DNA of 64,000 bases from Cupriavidus sp. D39 (GCF_026627925.1 NZ_JAPNLE010000009.1:1116001-1180000); one strand, 5' to 3'. Numbered from the stretch's first letter, positions 32,809 through 42,937 are shown. Notes: generated by a model from the sequence alone, not told the origin. Translations and numbers: made by a program.

Positions 32809-33601
32809 TTAAGCATGAGATTTCCTATCTATATGCTTGAAAAGACGGAAGAAATTATCCGATGTACGCTCCGCCAGTTCCTCAACCGGGATGCCGCGCA
32901 GGTTGGCGATGAACTCGCCCACGTGGCGCACCCAGGCCGGCTGGTTGGTCTTGCCACGGTATGGCACGGGCGCCAGGTATGGCGAATCGGTCTCGATCAA
33001 CATGCGGTCCAGCGGGATCTTGCGCGCGGTTTCCTGCAACTCCACCGCGTTCTTGAAGGTGACGATACCGGAGAACGAGATGTGGAAACCCTGATCCAGC
33101 GATTGCCGGGCGACCTCCCAGTTCTCGGTGAAACAATGCATCACCCCCGGCTTCGCCCGCGCTTTCCTCGCGCATCACGCGCAGGGTGTCTTCGACAGAC
33201 GAACGGGTATGGATGATCAGGGGCTTGCCAGTCTGCCGCGCGGCGCGGATATGGGTGCGGAAACGCTCCCGCTGCCACTCCATGTCGGCGATGCTGCGGC
33301 CTTCGAGCCGGTAATAGTCGAGCCCGGTTTCGCCGGTGCCGACCACCCGCGGATGCGCCGACAGCGCCAGCAGGCGCTCCAGCGTGGGCTCCTCGCCCTC
33401 CTCGTAGTCGGGATGCACGCCGACGGTGGCGTACAGGTGCGGATGCTGCTCGGCGAGTGCCAGCACGCGCGGGAAGTCTTCCAGCGTGACCGAGATGCAC
33501 AGGGCATGCGTCACCTGGTTGGCGCGCATGTTCTCAAGCAATTCGGGCAGGCGCTCGGCCAGTTCGGGGAAATCTAGATGGCAGTGGGAATCGACAAACA
33601 T
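32809..33601 (-). CDS. TatD/YcfH-family hydrolase, frameshifted
   Basis: A TIM-barrel metal-dependent nuclease of the YcfH type: VDSHCHLDFPELAERLPEL with the H-x-H metal ligands, TVGVHPDYEE, GTGETGLDYY, LIIHTRSSVEDTL, then after a frame change VMHCFTENWEVARQSLDQGF, then ETDSPYLAPVPYRGKTN and NFFRLF. The break is in a run of five G on the coding strand (33144-33148). The count fits either a loss of two G, giving the usual G-G-V-M-H-C-F, or one extra G. The corrected length is about 264 residues, normal for the family. It belongs to the housekeeping operon. Confidence 0.88.
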
Positions 33602-33708
33602 TGGGGCGGTTTCCGGAGAGAGACGCCGCCGCGGGCGGCGCCACCCGCCATTGTATATGGTCGTGCCAGCGCGCCAGCCGCATGGCCGCGCCTGGCTCGC
33701 GTGCGGTC

Positions 33709-34230
33709 CTACTCAGCCGGCTTCGTCAGATGCCGGCCAAGGATGATCAGGTCGCGTTCGACCCCATCGAGCACGGCCACGCGCGGCAGGTTGCCCCAGC
33801 GCTCGAAGCCCAGCGAGGCGAACAGGACCAGGCTGGGCGCGTTATGGCCAAAGACGAAGCCCAGCAACGTGTTGACCCCGATCTGCGGCGCATGCGCGAT
33901 AGCCTGCTGCAACAGGTAGCGCCCCAGGCCCTGCCCGCGGCGGGTGGCGTCCAGGTAGATCGAGACTTCGGCGGTGGCGCCGTAGGCCGGGCGTCCGTAG
34001 AAGTCGGAAAAACTGAGCCAGCCGGCCATGCGCCCTTCACCGTCCTCGGCCACCCACAATGGACGTCGCTCAGGCTGATGCTCGTCGAACCAGGCCTGGC
34101 GCGATTCCACCGCCACGGGCTCGGTGTCCGCCGTGACCATGCGCGAAGCGACGGTGCTGTTGTAGATGGCAACGATGTTGGCCAGGTCGCGCTGCAGCGC
34201 GGGACGGACGGTAAAGGCGGTATCACGCAT
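33709..34230 (-). CDS. GNAT N-acetyltransferase, phosphinothricin/methionine sulfoximine type
   Basis: 173 residues. The layout matches PAT/MnaT proteins: IVAIYNSTVASRMVTADTEP at the N-terminus, WLSFSDFYGRPAYGATAEVS in the core, and the acetyl-CoA loop RRGQGLGRYLLQQAI (R-x-x-G-x-G). These enzymes acetylate phosphinothricin, methionine sulfoximine or related amines. It lies within the housekeeping operon between pilZ and tatD, separated from pilZ by 84 AT-rich bases that may hold its own promoter. Confidence 0.85.
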   Translation of the reverse strand: MRDTAFTVRPALQRDLANIVAIYNSTVASRMVTADTEPVAVESRQAWFDEHQPERRPLWVAEDGEGRMAGWLSFSDFYGRPAYGATAEVSIYLDATRRGQGLGRYLLQQAIAHAPQIGVNTLLGFVFGHNAPSLVLFASLGFERWGNLPRVAVLDGVERDLIILGRHLTKPAE

Positions 34231-34314
34231 TGTTGAATTTCTTCTAGGACAGACTAAACAAGTCTTGGAAAAAACCAGCTACATCAAAGACTTAAGCCAC
34301 AAATCTAAGGTCAG

Positions 34315-34752
34315 CTATAACGTCTGGCTGGGCCGGCCGGACTCAATGGTCTTGCCCAGGATCTCTTCCACCGCGCGGCGCAGGTTGCGGCCGTTGTCGT
34401 CATCCGGCAGGTGAATCCCGATGCCGGGCGTCTTGTTGGGCGTGCCAACCGGGGTAATCCATGCCACCTGGCCGGCGATCTGGTACTTCTGCGGCCGGTC
34501 CAGCAGCGAGAGCACCAGGAAGACCTGCTCGCCCAGCCGAAAGGGACGGTTGCTCGGGACAAAGATCCCGCCGCGATGCAGGAAAGGCATGTAGGCCGCG
34601 TAGAGGCCCGCCTGGTCCTTGATCGACAACGAAAGCACGTTGGGCCGGGAAGCTGCGCCCGGGACCGTCGGTGCCCCGATGCCGCCGGCGGCGGCCAAGC
34701 CTGCGGCCCCGGGAACGCTGGCGCCCCGTGCCCCTGTCACGTCTGTGTTCAT
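34315..34752 (-). CDS. pilZ: PilZ-domain protein (type IV pilus assembly PilZ type)
   Basis: 145 residues. Residues 1-35 are a flexible Ala/Gly-rich leader. The PilZ domain (about 40-125) has LSIKDQAGLYAAYMPFLHRG and GGIFVPSNRPFRLGEQVFLV, the form found in the PilZ protein of type IV pilus biogenesis, which lacks the RxxxR c-di-GMP-binding motif. The position downstream of holB is the classical pilZ context of Pseudomonas and Burkholderiales. It probably interacts with PilB and FimX-like partners. Confidence 0.88.
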   Translation of the reverse strand: MNTDVTGARGASVPGAAGLAAAGGIGAPTVPGAASRPNVLSLSIKDQAGLYAAYMPFLHRGGIFVPSNRPFRLGEQVFLVLSLLDRPQKYQIAGQVAWITPVGTPNKTPGIGIHLPDDDNGRNLRRAVEEILGKTIESGRPSQTL

Positions 34753-34816
34753 CACTGACCCCTTGTTACTGACTTTTGGCCTTCAGGCCATATTGGACTT
34801 GTTCAACGAATTCGAC

Positions 34817-35824
34817 TTACTGAAACAACTGCCGGTATTCCAGAAACACGGACTCCATCACCAGGCGAGCCGCCAGCGGATGGTTCTCGCTGCGGCGGTG
34901 GCCCACCAGCCGCGTGGAGAACGCCTGCAACCGGTGTGCATCCGTAGCCTGTGCGCAACGCGCCAGGGCAGCCTGCTCGCGCGGAAAATAACGCGGCCCC
35001 GGGGTTGCGGCCAAGCGGGCCGACAGCAGATCGTACGTCCAGCGCTGCAGGATGCCAAGCACCGACGGTACGGGCAGCTTCTGCACCTGCTCGGCGGCCG
35101 CCAGCGCATCGAAGCCGGCGCCCGCGCCAAGCTGGCTCACCAGCCAGCGCTGCATCGGCTGCTCCTCTGCCTCGGCGGCATGCAGCGCGGTCAGCGGCGA
35201 GCCTCCGGCCAGCGCCAGCTGCGCCTCGGCGTCCCCCACGCCCTGGCTGCTCAGCCAGCGCATGGCAGCGTCGGCCGTAGGCCGTTGTACGGAAAACTGG
35301 CGGCAGCGCGACAGGATGGTGGGCAGCACGCGGTCCAGCCGGTCGGTCACCAGCAGGAACACGGTGGACGGCGGCGGCTCCTCCAGCGTCTTGAGCAAGG
35401 CGTTGGCGCCTTCATGCTGCAAGGCGTCGAGCGGATAGACCACCACCAGGCGCCGCCCGGCGCGGTGCGTGCCGATGCCGACCGTTTCGATCAGGGCCCG
35501 CACCTGCTCCATGCGGATAACCTTGCTGGGCGCTTTCTTCTTGCCGCTTTCATCCGTCTCCGCGTCGCCCGCCGCCTCCATGGCCTCCGGGCGCACCACG
35601 CTGAAGTCCGGATGGTTGCCCTGGCTGAACCAGTGGCAAGCGGGGCATGTGCCACAAGGCTGGCCATCGGGGCGCGGCGTCTCGCACAGCAGCCCCTGTG
35701 CAAAATGCAGCGCCAGGTCGCGCTTGCCGATGCCTTGCTGGCCGTGAATGAGCAAGGCATGCGGGAGCCGCTCGCGCAGCGCGTTCAGCCGTTGCCAGTC
35801 TTCTTTCTGCCAGGGATAAAGCAT
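34817..35824 (-). CDS. holB: DNA polymerase III subunit delta'
   Basis: A 335-residue AAA+ clamp-loader subunit: HALLIHGQQGIGKRDLALHF (P-loop region, residues about 22-41), a zinc-binding CGTCPAC cluster, KVIRMEQVRALIE, the EGANALLKTLEEPPPSTVFL block and the SRCRQ arginine-finger segment. It is part of the complex that loads the sliding clamp. An extra charged loop (ETDESGKKKAPSK) sits before the RxEQVR motif. It is in the operon downstream of tmk and upstream of pilZ. Confidence 0.95.
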   Translation of the reverse strand: MLYPWQKEDWQRLNALRERLPHALLIHGQQGIGKRDLALHFAQGLLCETPRPDGQPCGTCPACHWFSQGNHPDFSVVRPEAMEAAGDAETDESGKKKAPSKVIRMEQVRALIETVGIGTHRAGRRLVVVYPLDALQHEGANALLKTLEEPPPSTVFLLVTDRLDRVLPTILSRCRQFSVQRPTADAAMRWLSSQGVGDAEAQLALAGGSPLTALHAAEAEEQPMQRWLVSQLGAGAGFDALAAAEQVQKLPVPSVLGILQRWTYDLLSARLAATPGPRYFPREQAALARCAQATDAHRLQAFSTRLVGHRRSENHPLAARLVMESVFLEYRQLFQ

Positions 35825-35941
35825 GCGGATCAGTGAGTTAGGGTTGAAACTTGGTGTGACTACGCAGGTAGCGCGAGCGACAGGCGACGGCGGGCTCGGC
35901 CAGTCCCACCATGATCACGATTCTCGAATAATGCTGCCAAT

Positions 35942-36556
35942 TCAAAGTGTTGCGAGGATTTTCTCAAGCTCTACCTGAATCTCGGGAATGCTCCGGGTGG
36001 CGTCGATGACCCGGAAACGCTGCGGGGACTCCGCCGCGCGGCGCAGGTACTCCTGCCGCGTGCGCTCGAAGAAGGCGCGCGATTCGGCCTCGAACTTGTC
36101 GGGCTCGCGGGCGCCGGCCAGGCGCGCGCTGGCGGTTTCCAGCGGCACATCGAACAGCAGCGTGAGATCGGGCTGCAGGCCATCCTGCACCCAGGTTTCC
36201 AGCACTTCGAGCCGTGCGCGCGGCAGGCCCCGGCCACCGCCCTGGTAGGCAAAAGTGGCATCGGTGAAGCGGTCGGAAACCACCCAGTCGCCGCGCGTCA
36301 GGGCGGGTTCGATGACCTCGGCAATATGTTCGCGGCGGGCGGCGAACATCAGCAAGGCCTCTGTTTCAAGGTGCATCTTGCGATGCAGCAGCAACTGCCG
36401 CAGATCCTCGCCAAGCGGGGTGCCGCCGGGCTCGCGGGTGGTGACCACGGGTGCGATGCCCGCCAGGCGGGCACGCAGGCGGTCCGCCACCCATTCCACG
36501 TGGGTGCTCTTGCCGGCACCGTCGATGCCTTCGAATGTGATGAATTTTCCGCGCAT
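35942..36556 (-). CDS. tmk: Thymidylate kinase
   Basis: A 204-residue dTMP kinase with P-loop [15 protein letters not shown] at residues 8-22, [17 protein letters not shown] (DR-x motif with nucleotide-binding residues) and the LID region [20 protein letters not shown]. It makes dTDP for DNA synthesis. It starts eight bases after mltG on the same strand, so the two are co-transcribed, and holB follows after 117 bases. Confidence 0.96.
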   Translation of the reverse strand: MRGKFITFEGIDGAGKSTHVEWVADRLRARLAGIAPVVTTREPGGTPLGEDLRQLLLHRKMHLETEALLMFAARREHIAEVIEPALTRGDWVVSDRFTDATFAYQGGGRGLPRARLEVLETWVQDGLQPDLTLLFDVPLETASARLAGAREPDKFEAESRAFFERTRQEYLRRAAESPQRFRVIDATRSIPEIQVELEKILATL

Positions 36557-36564
36557 GGGGAGAC

Positions 36565-37560
36565 TTATTTGCCGCGCTGGTATTTATCTACCGCGCGGTT
36601 GTGTTCGGGAAGCGAGTTGGAGAAATGGCTGCTGCCGTCGCCGCGCGCCACGAAATACAGTGCGTCGGACGGGGCCGGCGCGGTGGCGGCGGCCAGCGAG
36701 GCCAGCCCGGGCAATGCGATCGGGGTGGGCGGCAGGCCGTTGCGTGTGTAGGTATTGTAAGGGGTGTCGGCCTGCAGGTCGCGCTTGCGGATATTGCCCT
36801 CGAACGCTTCGCCCATGCCGTAGATCACCGTAGGATCGGTCTGCAGCATCATGCCCTTCTTGAGCCGGTTGACGAACACGGCGGCAATCAGCGCTCGCTC
36901 GGCCTGCTGGCCGGTTTCCTTCTCCACGATCGAGGCCATGATCAGCGCATCATAAGGCGACTTGTACGGCAGGTCGGGCGCCCTGGCGTTCCAGGCGTCC
37001 GTCAGCCGGCGCTGCATGGCGCGATAGGCATGCTTGTACAGTTCGAGATCGCTGCTGCCACGGGCGAACAGGTAGGTGTCGGGGAAGAACAGGCCCTCCG
37101 GCCCCGGCTCGGGCGCGCCGATGGCCTTCATCAATTCTGCGTCAGACAGGCCGCGGCTATCGTGCTTGAGCGCCGGGTGCGCATCCACGGCGGCGCGCAT
37201 CTTGCGGAATTCCCAGCCTTCGATGACGGTCAGCACATAGTGGTTGACCTCGCCCCGGGCGATCTTGCCGATCACCGACAGCGGCGTAGCGCTATTGTCG
37301 AACTCGTAGCCGCCGGCCTTGAGGTCGGCGCCGTGGCCGGTAAGCCGCACCAGCAGCGCAAACAGGCGAGGGTCCATCTGCACACCGCCGCGCTGGATCT
37401 GGCGGCCAACGCTGGCCACGCTGGAGTTAGGCTTGATCACCACCTCGATGGGCGAGGCAGTCAGCGTGAGCGGACGATTGGCCCACCAGGCAAAGGCGCC
37501 GGCGGCGGCAATCGTAAAAATCACGGCGACCAGCACCAGCCGCAGGAAAAGACGTTTCAT
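36565..37560 (-). CDS. mltG: Endolytic murein transglycosylase MltG
   Basis: 331 residues. One N-terminal membrane helix ([20 protein letters not shown]) anchors it in the inner membrane. The YceG/MltG domain shows [20 protein letters not shown] (a LysM-like subdomain), [14 protein letters not shown], the catalytic glutamate in [23 protein letters not shown] and [19 protein letters not shown]. MltG cleaves nascent glycan strands and sets their length. It is the first gene of the minus-strand operon and is divergent from ygfZ. I chose the ATG at 37560, directly before the membrane helix. Confidence 0.95.
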   Translation of the reverse strand: MKRLFLRLVLVAVIFTIAAAGAFAWWANRPLTLTASPIEVVIKPNSSVASVGRQIQRGGVQMDPRLFALLVRLTGHGADLKAGGYEFDNSATPLSVIGKIARGEVNHYVLTVIEGWEFRKMRAAVDAHPALKHDSRGLSDAELMKAIGAPEPGPEGLFFPDTYLFARGSSDLELYKHAYRAMQRRLTDAWNARAPDLPYKSPYDALIMASIVEKETGQQAERALIAAVFVNRLKKGMMLQTDPTVIYGMGEAFEGNIRKRDLQADTPYNTYTRNGLPPTPIALPGLASLAAATAPAPSDALYFVARGDGSSHFSNSLPEHNRAVDKYQRGK

Positions 37561-37748
37561 GTAAAGAGAGAGTAGCGGCGCACAATGCACCGCGGCAAAG
37601 CCGGGCTCACCCAGTGATGACCATGGGCATCCCGGCTGAAATGGCGACAGCCTCATATAATACCGGGAGCCTTGCACCTTTAGCCGCTTGTAGCTCCTTG
37701 CACCTTCCATCCGGCGCATCCGTGCGCCCCTTGCTTGCGATACCTGCC

Positions 37749-38744
37749 ATGAATGCCCCTGCCCCAGACCGTGCCACCCAGTTCGAAGCCGTGCGTCAAA
37801 GCGGAGTCGTCTGCCGCCCCGCGCACCTGGGCCTGATCCGGGTTGCCGGCGAAGACGCCGGCAGTTTCCTGCATACCCAGCTGACCAATGCCGTGGACGA
37901 CCTGGCCGCCGGCACCGCCCGCCTGGCCGGCTACTGCTCGCCCAAGGGCCGGCTGCTGGCCAGCTTCCTGATATGGCGTGACGAGGAAGGCATCGTCCTG
38001 CAGCTGTCCGCAGACCTGCAGCCCGCTATCCAGAAGCGCTTGTCGATGTTCGTGCTGCGCGCCAAGGCCAAGCTGTCCGATCTCACGCCGGCCCGCGCCG
38101 TGCTGGGTGTGGCGGGCGCCAGTGGCGCCGCCGCCCTGCAGGCGGCAGGCCTGCCCGCGCCGGCCGAGCCCTGGGACAGCGCCGCGGCTGCCAGCGCCAC
38201 CGTGATCCGGCTGCCCGACGGCGCCGGCCTGCCGCGCTGGCAGGTGGTGCTGCCGGCCGAACAGGCCGACGAAGTCCAGGCTGCGCTGTCGGCACAACTG
38301 GTGCCGGTGGATGCCGTGGTGTGGGACTGGCTGGAAGTACAGGCCGGCGTGCCGCGCATCGCCGTTGCCACGCAGGAGCAGTTCGTGCCACAGATGATCA
38401 ACCTGGAGCTGGTCGGCGGCGTGAGCTTTCGCAAGGGCTGCTATCCGGGTCAGGAAATCGTCGCGCGCAGCCAGTACCGCGGCACGCTCAAGCGCCGCAT
38501 GTGGCTGATCCATGGCGAAGGCGAGGTGCCGGCCGCGGCCACCGAGATCTTCCGCCCCGAGGATCCTGAGCAGCCCTGCGGCATGTTGGTCAATGCCGCC
38601 GCCGCGCCGCAAGGCGGCTGGGACGGCCTGGCCGAACTGAAGATCGATGCGGCGGGTGGCGCCCTGCACCTGGGCAGCGCTACCGGCAGCCCGGTGCGCG
38701 TGGGCGAGCTGCCCTACGCGGTCCCGTTCGGCGACGCCGCCTGA
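37749..38744 (+). CDS. ygfZ: Folate-binding protein YgfZ (iron-sulfur cluster repair)
   Basis: 331 residues related to the glycine-cleavage T protein. The diagnostic motif KGCYPGQEIVARSQYRG is near residue 230, with the cysteine needed for function; FLHTQLTNAVDDL and GRLLASFLI lie in the N-terminal domain. YgfZ uses tetrahydrofolate to assist maturation or repair of Fe-S enzymes such as MiaB. It is divergent from mltG with about 190 bases between them. I chose the ATG at 37749 because the longer frame adds residues with no similarity. Confidence 0.92.
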   Translation: MNAPAPDRATQFEAVRQSGVVCRPAHLGLIRVAGEDAGSFLHTQLTNAVDDLAAGTARLAGYCSPKGRLLASFLIWRDEEGIVLQLSADLQPAIQKRLSMFVLRAKAKLSDLTPARAVLGVAGASGAAALQAAGLPAPAEPWDSAAAASATVIRLPDGAGLPRWQVVLPAEQADEVQAALSAQLVPVDAVVWDWLEVQAGVPRIAVATQEQFVPQMINLELVGGVSFRKGCYPGQEIVARSQYRGTLKRRMWLIHGEGEVPAAATEIFRPEDPEQPCGMLVNAAAAPQGGWDGLAELKIDAAGGALHLGSATGSPVRVGELPYAVPFGDAA

Positions 38745-38775
38745 GTCCCTGGCAATAGCCATACTGGGAATAACC

Positions 38776-39066
38776 ATGAGCGACCACCTTTACGTCTATT
38801 TCCGGGTACCCGAAGCCCGTGCCGATGAGGCCATTGCGCACTGGCACCGCTGGATGGAGACCGTTGCCGAAGCGAGCGGAATTGGTGGTACGCTCTTACG
38901 CAGGCCCGAGGCGCGCGACGGCATGCAGACCTGGATGGAAGCCTACGCCGATGTGCCGCCAGCCTTCGACCAGTTGCTCGATGGGCTGTGGCGGCAGAGC
39001 GGGCTGCAGCAGTGGATCAGCGGCGAGCGGCAGGTGGAGCGTTTTGTCGATATCGACCAGCTCTGA
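38776..39066 (+). CDS. DUF4936 family protein
   Basis: A 96-residue soluble protein with the family features DHLYVYFRVPEARADEAIAH and WMEAYADVPPAFDQLLDGLW. It folds as a ferredoxin-like small domain by analogy. The function is unknown. It follows ygfZ by 31 bases, an association I recall from other Burkholderiaceae, so they are probably co-transcribed. Confidence 0.75.
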   Translation: MSDHLYVYFRVPEARADEAIAHWHRWMETVAEASGIGGTLLRRPEARDGMQTWMEAYADVPPAFDQLLDGLWRQSGLQQWISGERQVERFVDIDQL

Positions 39067-39180
39067 TGGTGGCCGCGGAACGGCCCCGCCGCAGTGGTCC
39101 CCGAATGACGAAACCGACGATCGAATCGCAGACAATGCAGTGAATGTGGCAACCGCAGTGAATGCAGCAAAGGAAGCGCT

Positions 39181-40006
39181 ATGTGCTTGATTCTGGTGGC
39201 CTGGCAATCGCACCCGGACTATGCCCTGGTGGTGGCCGGCAACCGCGACGAGTTCTACGCCCGCCCGGCGTCGCCTGTGCATTGGTGGGAAGACGCCCCC
39301 AGGTGCTGGCCGGCCGCGACCTGGCGGAAGTGATCGGCGAGCCGGGCACCTGGATGGGCCTGGCCGGCGACGGCCGCTTTGCCGCCCTGACCAACTACCG
39401 CGCCCCTTCCGAAAAACGCACCGATGCCCGCTCGCGCGGCGAGCTGGTAGCCGGGTTCCTGCGAGGCGACAGCAACCCCCAATCCTATCTGTCCGGGCTG
39501 ACGCCCCGTAGCGGCGTCTACAACGGATTCAACCTGCTGGCGTGTGACCTGCGCGAGCTCTGGTGGTACAGCAACCGTGGCGCATCGCCCTATCCGCAGC
39601 GCCTCAAGCCCGGCATCTACGGCCTGTCCAACGCCTTGCTGGATACGCCATGGCCCAAGGTGCGCAGCCGCGTCGGCGCGCTCGCCGAGACCCTGGCCGC
39701 CGATACCGGCTTGGCCGGCGCCAGCATCGAGCCCTATCTGGACCTGCTCGCCAACGATCGCCAGGCCTTGGATTGCGAACTCCCGCGCACGGGGTGACCC
39801 CGGAGTGGGAGAAGCTGCTGTCCTCCGCCTTCATCCGCTCGCCCAGCTATGGCACCCGCGCCAGCACCGTACTGCGCGTGCGCCATGATGGCCGCTTCGA
39901 GCTCAGCGAACGCAGCTTCGACGCCAACGGCCGCACCGGCGAGGTGTCCTACCGCGGCCACCTGCGGGTGGCGCGCGACGCCGGCTCGATCCCCGCGCCG
40001 CGCTAG
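39181..40006 (+). CDS. NRDE/TANGO2 family protein, two frameshifts
   Basis: Begins MCLILVAWQSHPDYALVVAG with the family's NRDE motif (AGNRDEFYARPA, residues about 20-31; the initial Cys may become the catalytic N-terminal nucleophile). The first break is in C5 at 39296-39300; with six C the frame continues PQVLAGRD, GTWMGLAGDGRFAALTNYR and GFNLLACD. The second is in GGGG at 39791-39794; with five G it continues VTPEWEKLLSSAFI and STVLRVRHDGRFELSERSFD to the TAG at 40004. Corrected length is 275 residues, the family norm. TANGO2-like proteins are linked to heme handling; the bacterial role is unclear. Confidence 0.85.
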
Positions 40007-40016
40007 GGCGGCTGGC

Positions 40017-40499
40017 TCAGTACTGCTGGGCCGCCAAGCCGGTCGGGCGCAATGCCACGTTCAGCGCCCGGATGGCGGCGGGGTCATTGCGCACGGCCAG
40101 CAGCCATGCATCGTCGAAGTGCCCGATCTCCAGCAGTTGCATGCCGTGCGGCGCCAGTTCGCGGTTGACATGCACCAGGTAGAGTGCGGCGGGCTCCATA
40201 TCGAAATCGTTGTCGTCACCGCCTAGCGGAATGCCGTCTTCGTCGTAGAGATCGTCGACGTCGATGGCCGAGACGCCGGCCGCGCGCAGCGTCGCGAGGC
40301 GCGCCACGGCTTGCACGCCCAGCGTGCTGAAATCCCGCCAGTCGACTTTCACCAGGCAATGCTCCGCGAGCCAGGGCTGCAGCCATGCGGACAGCAGGTC
40401 TTCGCCGGCAGGGGGCTCGCCCGGCGGGGCGCGGTCGAGGTCCAGGGCCGGCGTGGCATCGGCCAGGGCCTGGAGCAGGCGGGAACGGATTTCTGACAT
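40017..40499 (-). CDS. Conserved hypothetical protein
   Basis: 160 residues, acidic. It has a W-containing segment KVDWRDFSTLGVQAVARLAT and an acidic loop VDDLYDEDGIPLGGDDNDFD. No signal peptide or membrane helix. It resembles small immunity- or DUF6630-like proteins only vaguely, and I do not recognise it. I chose the inner ATG at 40499, since the longer frame adds residues that look like translated upstream sequence. It converges with the NRDE gene. Confidence 0.6.
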   Translation of the reverse strand: MSEIRSRLLQALADATPALDLDRAPPGEPPAGEDLLSAWLQPWLAEHCLVKVDWRDFSTLGVQAVARLATLRAAGVSAIDVDDLYDEDGIPLGGDDNDFDMEPAALYLVHVNRELAPHGMQLLEIGHFDDAWLLAVRNDPAAIRALNVALRPTGLAAQQY

Positions 40500-40589
40500 G
40501 GACGGGATCAACGCGAAAAGCGGCGGCAAAAACAAAGACCGCGATGGTACAGCGTAGACGGCTGACCGCAAGCCCCGCGTGCCATGGCT

Positions 40590-41489
40590 TCAGGCCGCAG
40601 CCGCCAGCCTGGCCGGCAACGCGGCCCGAACCGCCTCGCTCACGATGCCTGCCAGCCGGGCAGCGGGCGCCTCCAGCTCAGCATCCTTGCGGTAAAGCGC
40701 CAGTGCCAGCGAGGGCAGTTCGGGCAGCCCGCCCTCGCCCGGCTTCCAGGCCCTCACGGACGGCGGCAAGCCCATGTCTGTGCGGATGGTCAGCCCCAGC
40801 CCGGCCGCTGCCCCGGCCCACAGGCCGCCCAGGCTCGCGCTGCTGAAAGCCACCCGCCAGGCCATGCCGGCGCGGTCCAGCGCGGCGGTGCCGGCCGTGC
40901 GGAAACGGCACGGCGCCTCGAACGCCACCAGGGGCAGCGGGCCGCTGCCTTGCCACGGCGCGCGCGCGGCGGCGGGCCCGATCCAGCGCATCGGCAACAT
41001 CGCCACCTGTTCCACATGCGGCATCCGCACGCCGTCGTCCCACGCCAGCGCCAGGTCCAGCCGGCCGGCGGCCACGCTGTCCAGCAGCTCGGTGTTGCGC
41101 GCCACGCGTGCCTCGATCTTCACCTTGGGATGCGCACGGGCGAACCGGCCCAGCACCTGGGGCAGCAGCACTTCGCCAAAATCCTGCTGCAAGCCGAACC
41201 GCACCCAGCCCTCCAACGCCACGCCGTGCACGGCGGCGGCGGCCTCGTCGTTAAGCTCCAGCAGCCTGCGTGCATAGGCCAGCATGGTCTCGCCCGCCTC
41301 CGTCAGCGCCAGTCCCCGCCCGGCCTTGCGAAAGATCGCCGTGCCCGCCTGCTCCTCCAGCTTCTTGAGCTGCGCGCTGACCGCCGAGGTGGAGCGGCCC
41401 AGCCGGTCGGCGGCCCGCGCATAGCTGCCAAGCTCCATGCCCACCACGAAGCTGCGCAGCACATCGAGGTCGAAGTTCACAGCTGCCAT
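40590..41489 (-). CDS. LysR-family transcriptional regulator, divergent from MFS gene
   Basis: 299 residues with helix-turn-helix DLDVLRSFVVGMELGSYARA, then RSTSAVSAQLKKLEEQAG, and a substrate-binding domain (GWVRFGLQQDFGEVLLPQVL). It resembles the LrhA/HexA-like LysR group. The 90-base spacer shared with the MFS gene at 41583 is AT-rich and contains TAATC...GATTA, so the MFS gene is its likely target. Confidence 0.87.
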   Translation of the reverse strand: MAAVNFDLDVLRSFVVGMELGSYARAADRLGRSTSAVSAQLKKLEEQAGTAIFRKAGRGLALTEAGETMLAYARRLLELNDEAAAAVHGVALEGWVRFGLQQDFGEVLLPQVLGRFARAHPKVKIEARVARNTELLDSVAAGRLDLALAWDDGVRMPHVEQVAMLPMRWIGPAAARAPWQGSGPLPLVAFEAPCRFRTAGTAALDRAGMAWRVAFSSASLGGLWAGAAAGLGLTIRTDMGLPPSVRAWKPGEGGLPELPSLALALYRKDAELEAPAARLAGIVSEAVRAALPARLAAAA

Positions 41490-41582
41490 TGCAAACCGTC
41501 CTGTTCTTTGGGATGTTTAATCAATAATTATCTGATATTCAGGATTATTCTGGAGCGGCAGAATCAGTGCGTCAAGGCCTGC

Positions 41583-42917
41583 ATGTGCCGCTTTCCCAAG
41601 GATGATCCCGTGCCCCGCGTTCCCGCCCCGCTCCCGTTTGCCGCTATGCCTGGCCCTGCCGGCGCAGCCCTCGCCCCACGCCACGGCCCGGGTCACCGCT
41701 GGAAAGTACTGGCCCTCGGCGTCGCGGCCAATGCCAGCTTTGCCGCCGCGTTCTCGGGCATTCCCACCACCGCGGTGCTGATGCGCGCCGGCTACCGGAT
41801 CAGCGATGGCGAGCTGGGTTTTTGCCTGGGCATGATGGGGCTTGGCATTGCGGTAAGCGAAGTGCCGTGGGGCTTGCTGACCGACCGCTGGGGCGACCGC
41901 CGCGTGCTGCTGACCGGCCTGGTGGCCACCGCGCTGTGGCTGGTGCTGATGGCGGCGTTCGTGGCGCCGCTGCCGGGCCATATCCCGGGCAACGCCGTGC
42001 TGGCGCTGGGCTTGCTGATGCTGGGCCTGCTGGGTGGCAGCGTCAACGGCTCCAGCGGCCGCGCCGTGATGGCGTGGTTCCGCGAAGGCGAACGGGGCCT
42101 TGCGATGAGCATCCGCCAGACCGCGGTGCCCGCCGGTGGCGGGATTGGCGCGCTGACGCTGCCGATGCTGGCGCAGTCCTTTGGCTTTGCCGCGGTCTAC
42201 GGCACACTGGCCGTGCTCTGCGGCGTCACCGTCGTATTTGCCTGGCGCTGGATGCACGAGCCGCCGGCCGGCCCGGCGCGCGCCACGTTGCCCGCAAGCG
42301 GTGCGCCCGGCAAGGCGAGCCCCGGCCCGTTGAGAAGTGCGCAGGTCTGGAGGCTGGTCAGCGGCATGGGCTTGATGTGCGTGCCGCAAGTGGCCGTGCT
42401 GACCTTCGCGACGATCTTCCTGCACGATTTCAGCCACATCGGCATTGCCGCGGCGGGCATGGCCGTGGCGGCGGTCCAGGTAGGCGCCGCCGTCATGCGG
42501 GTATGGAGCGGCCGCTGGACGGATCGCCATGGCAACCGCCGCACCTATATGCGCGCTTGCAGCTTGCTGACCTTGCTTGTGTTCGCCACGCTGGCGGGGC
42601 TGACCTGGCTGTGCGCAGCCGCACCGGGCTGGCATGCCGTGCTTACGCCGGTGCTGATGGCTTGCCTGGTGCTGGGCGGCATCTGCACTTCGGCCTGGCA
42701 TGGCGTGGCCTTCACCGAGCTGGCGACGATTGCAGGTGCCAGCCGCGCGGGCACCGCGCTCGGGCTGGGCAATACCTTTGCGTTCTCGGGCTTCTTCCTG
42801 GTGCCGCTGGCGATTCCCGTAGTGGCCGCCGGCTATGGCTGGGCGGCCGTATGGCTGGCGGCCAGCGCAAGCGCGCTATTGGCGCGGCCCTTGTTTGCGC
42901 GGCAGGCCCACGCCTGA
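41583..42917 (+). CDS. MFS transporter, CynX/YbfB-like
   Basis: About 444 residues from the ATG at 41583; the ATG at 41646 (MPGPAG) is an equally plausible start giving 423. Twelve predicted membrane helices; the loop 2-3 motif LTDRWGDRRVLLTGLV is the MFS signature A, and GRWTDRHGNRRTYM is its repeat between helices 8 and 9. The substrate is unknown. It pairs with the divergent LysR. Confidence 0.85.
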   Translation: MCRFPKDDPVPRVPAPLPFAAMPGPAGAALAPRHGPGHRWKVLALGVAANASFAAAFSGIPTTAVLMRAGYRISDGELGFCLGMMGLGIAVSEVPWGLLTDRWGDRRVLLTGLVATALWLVLMAAFVAPLPGHIPGNAVLALGLLMLGLLGGSVNGSSGRAVMAWFREGERGLAMSIRQTAVPAGGGIGALTLPMLAQSFGFAAVYGTLAVLCGVTVVFAWRWMHEPPAGPARATLPASGAPGKASPGPLRSAQVWRLVSGMGLMCVPQVAVLTFATIFLHDFSHIGIAAAGMAVAAVQVGAAVMRVWSGRWTDRHGNRRTYMRACSLLTLLVFATLAGLTWLCAAAPGWHAVLTPVLMACLVLGGICTSAWHGVAFTELATIAGASRAGTALGLGNTFAFSGFFLVPLAIPVVAAGYGWAAVWLAASASALLARPLFARQAHA

Positions 42918-42937
42918 CGACAAGCCGGCCATCGCGC

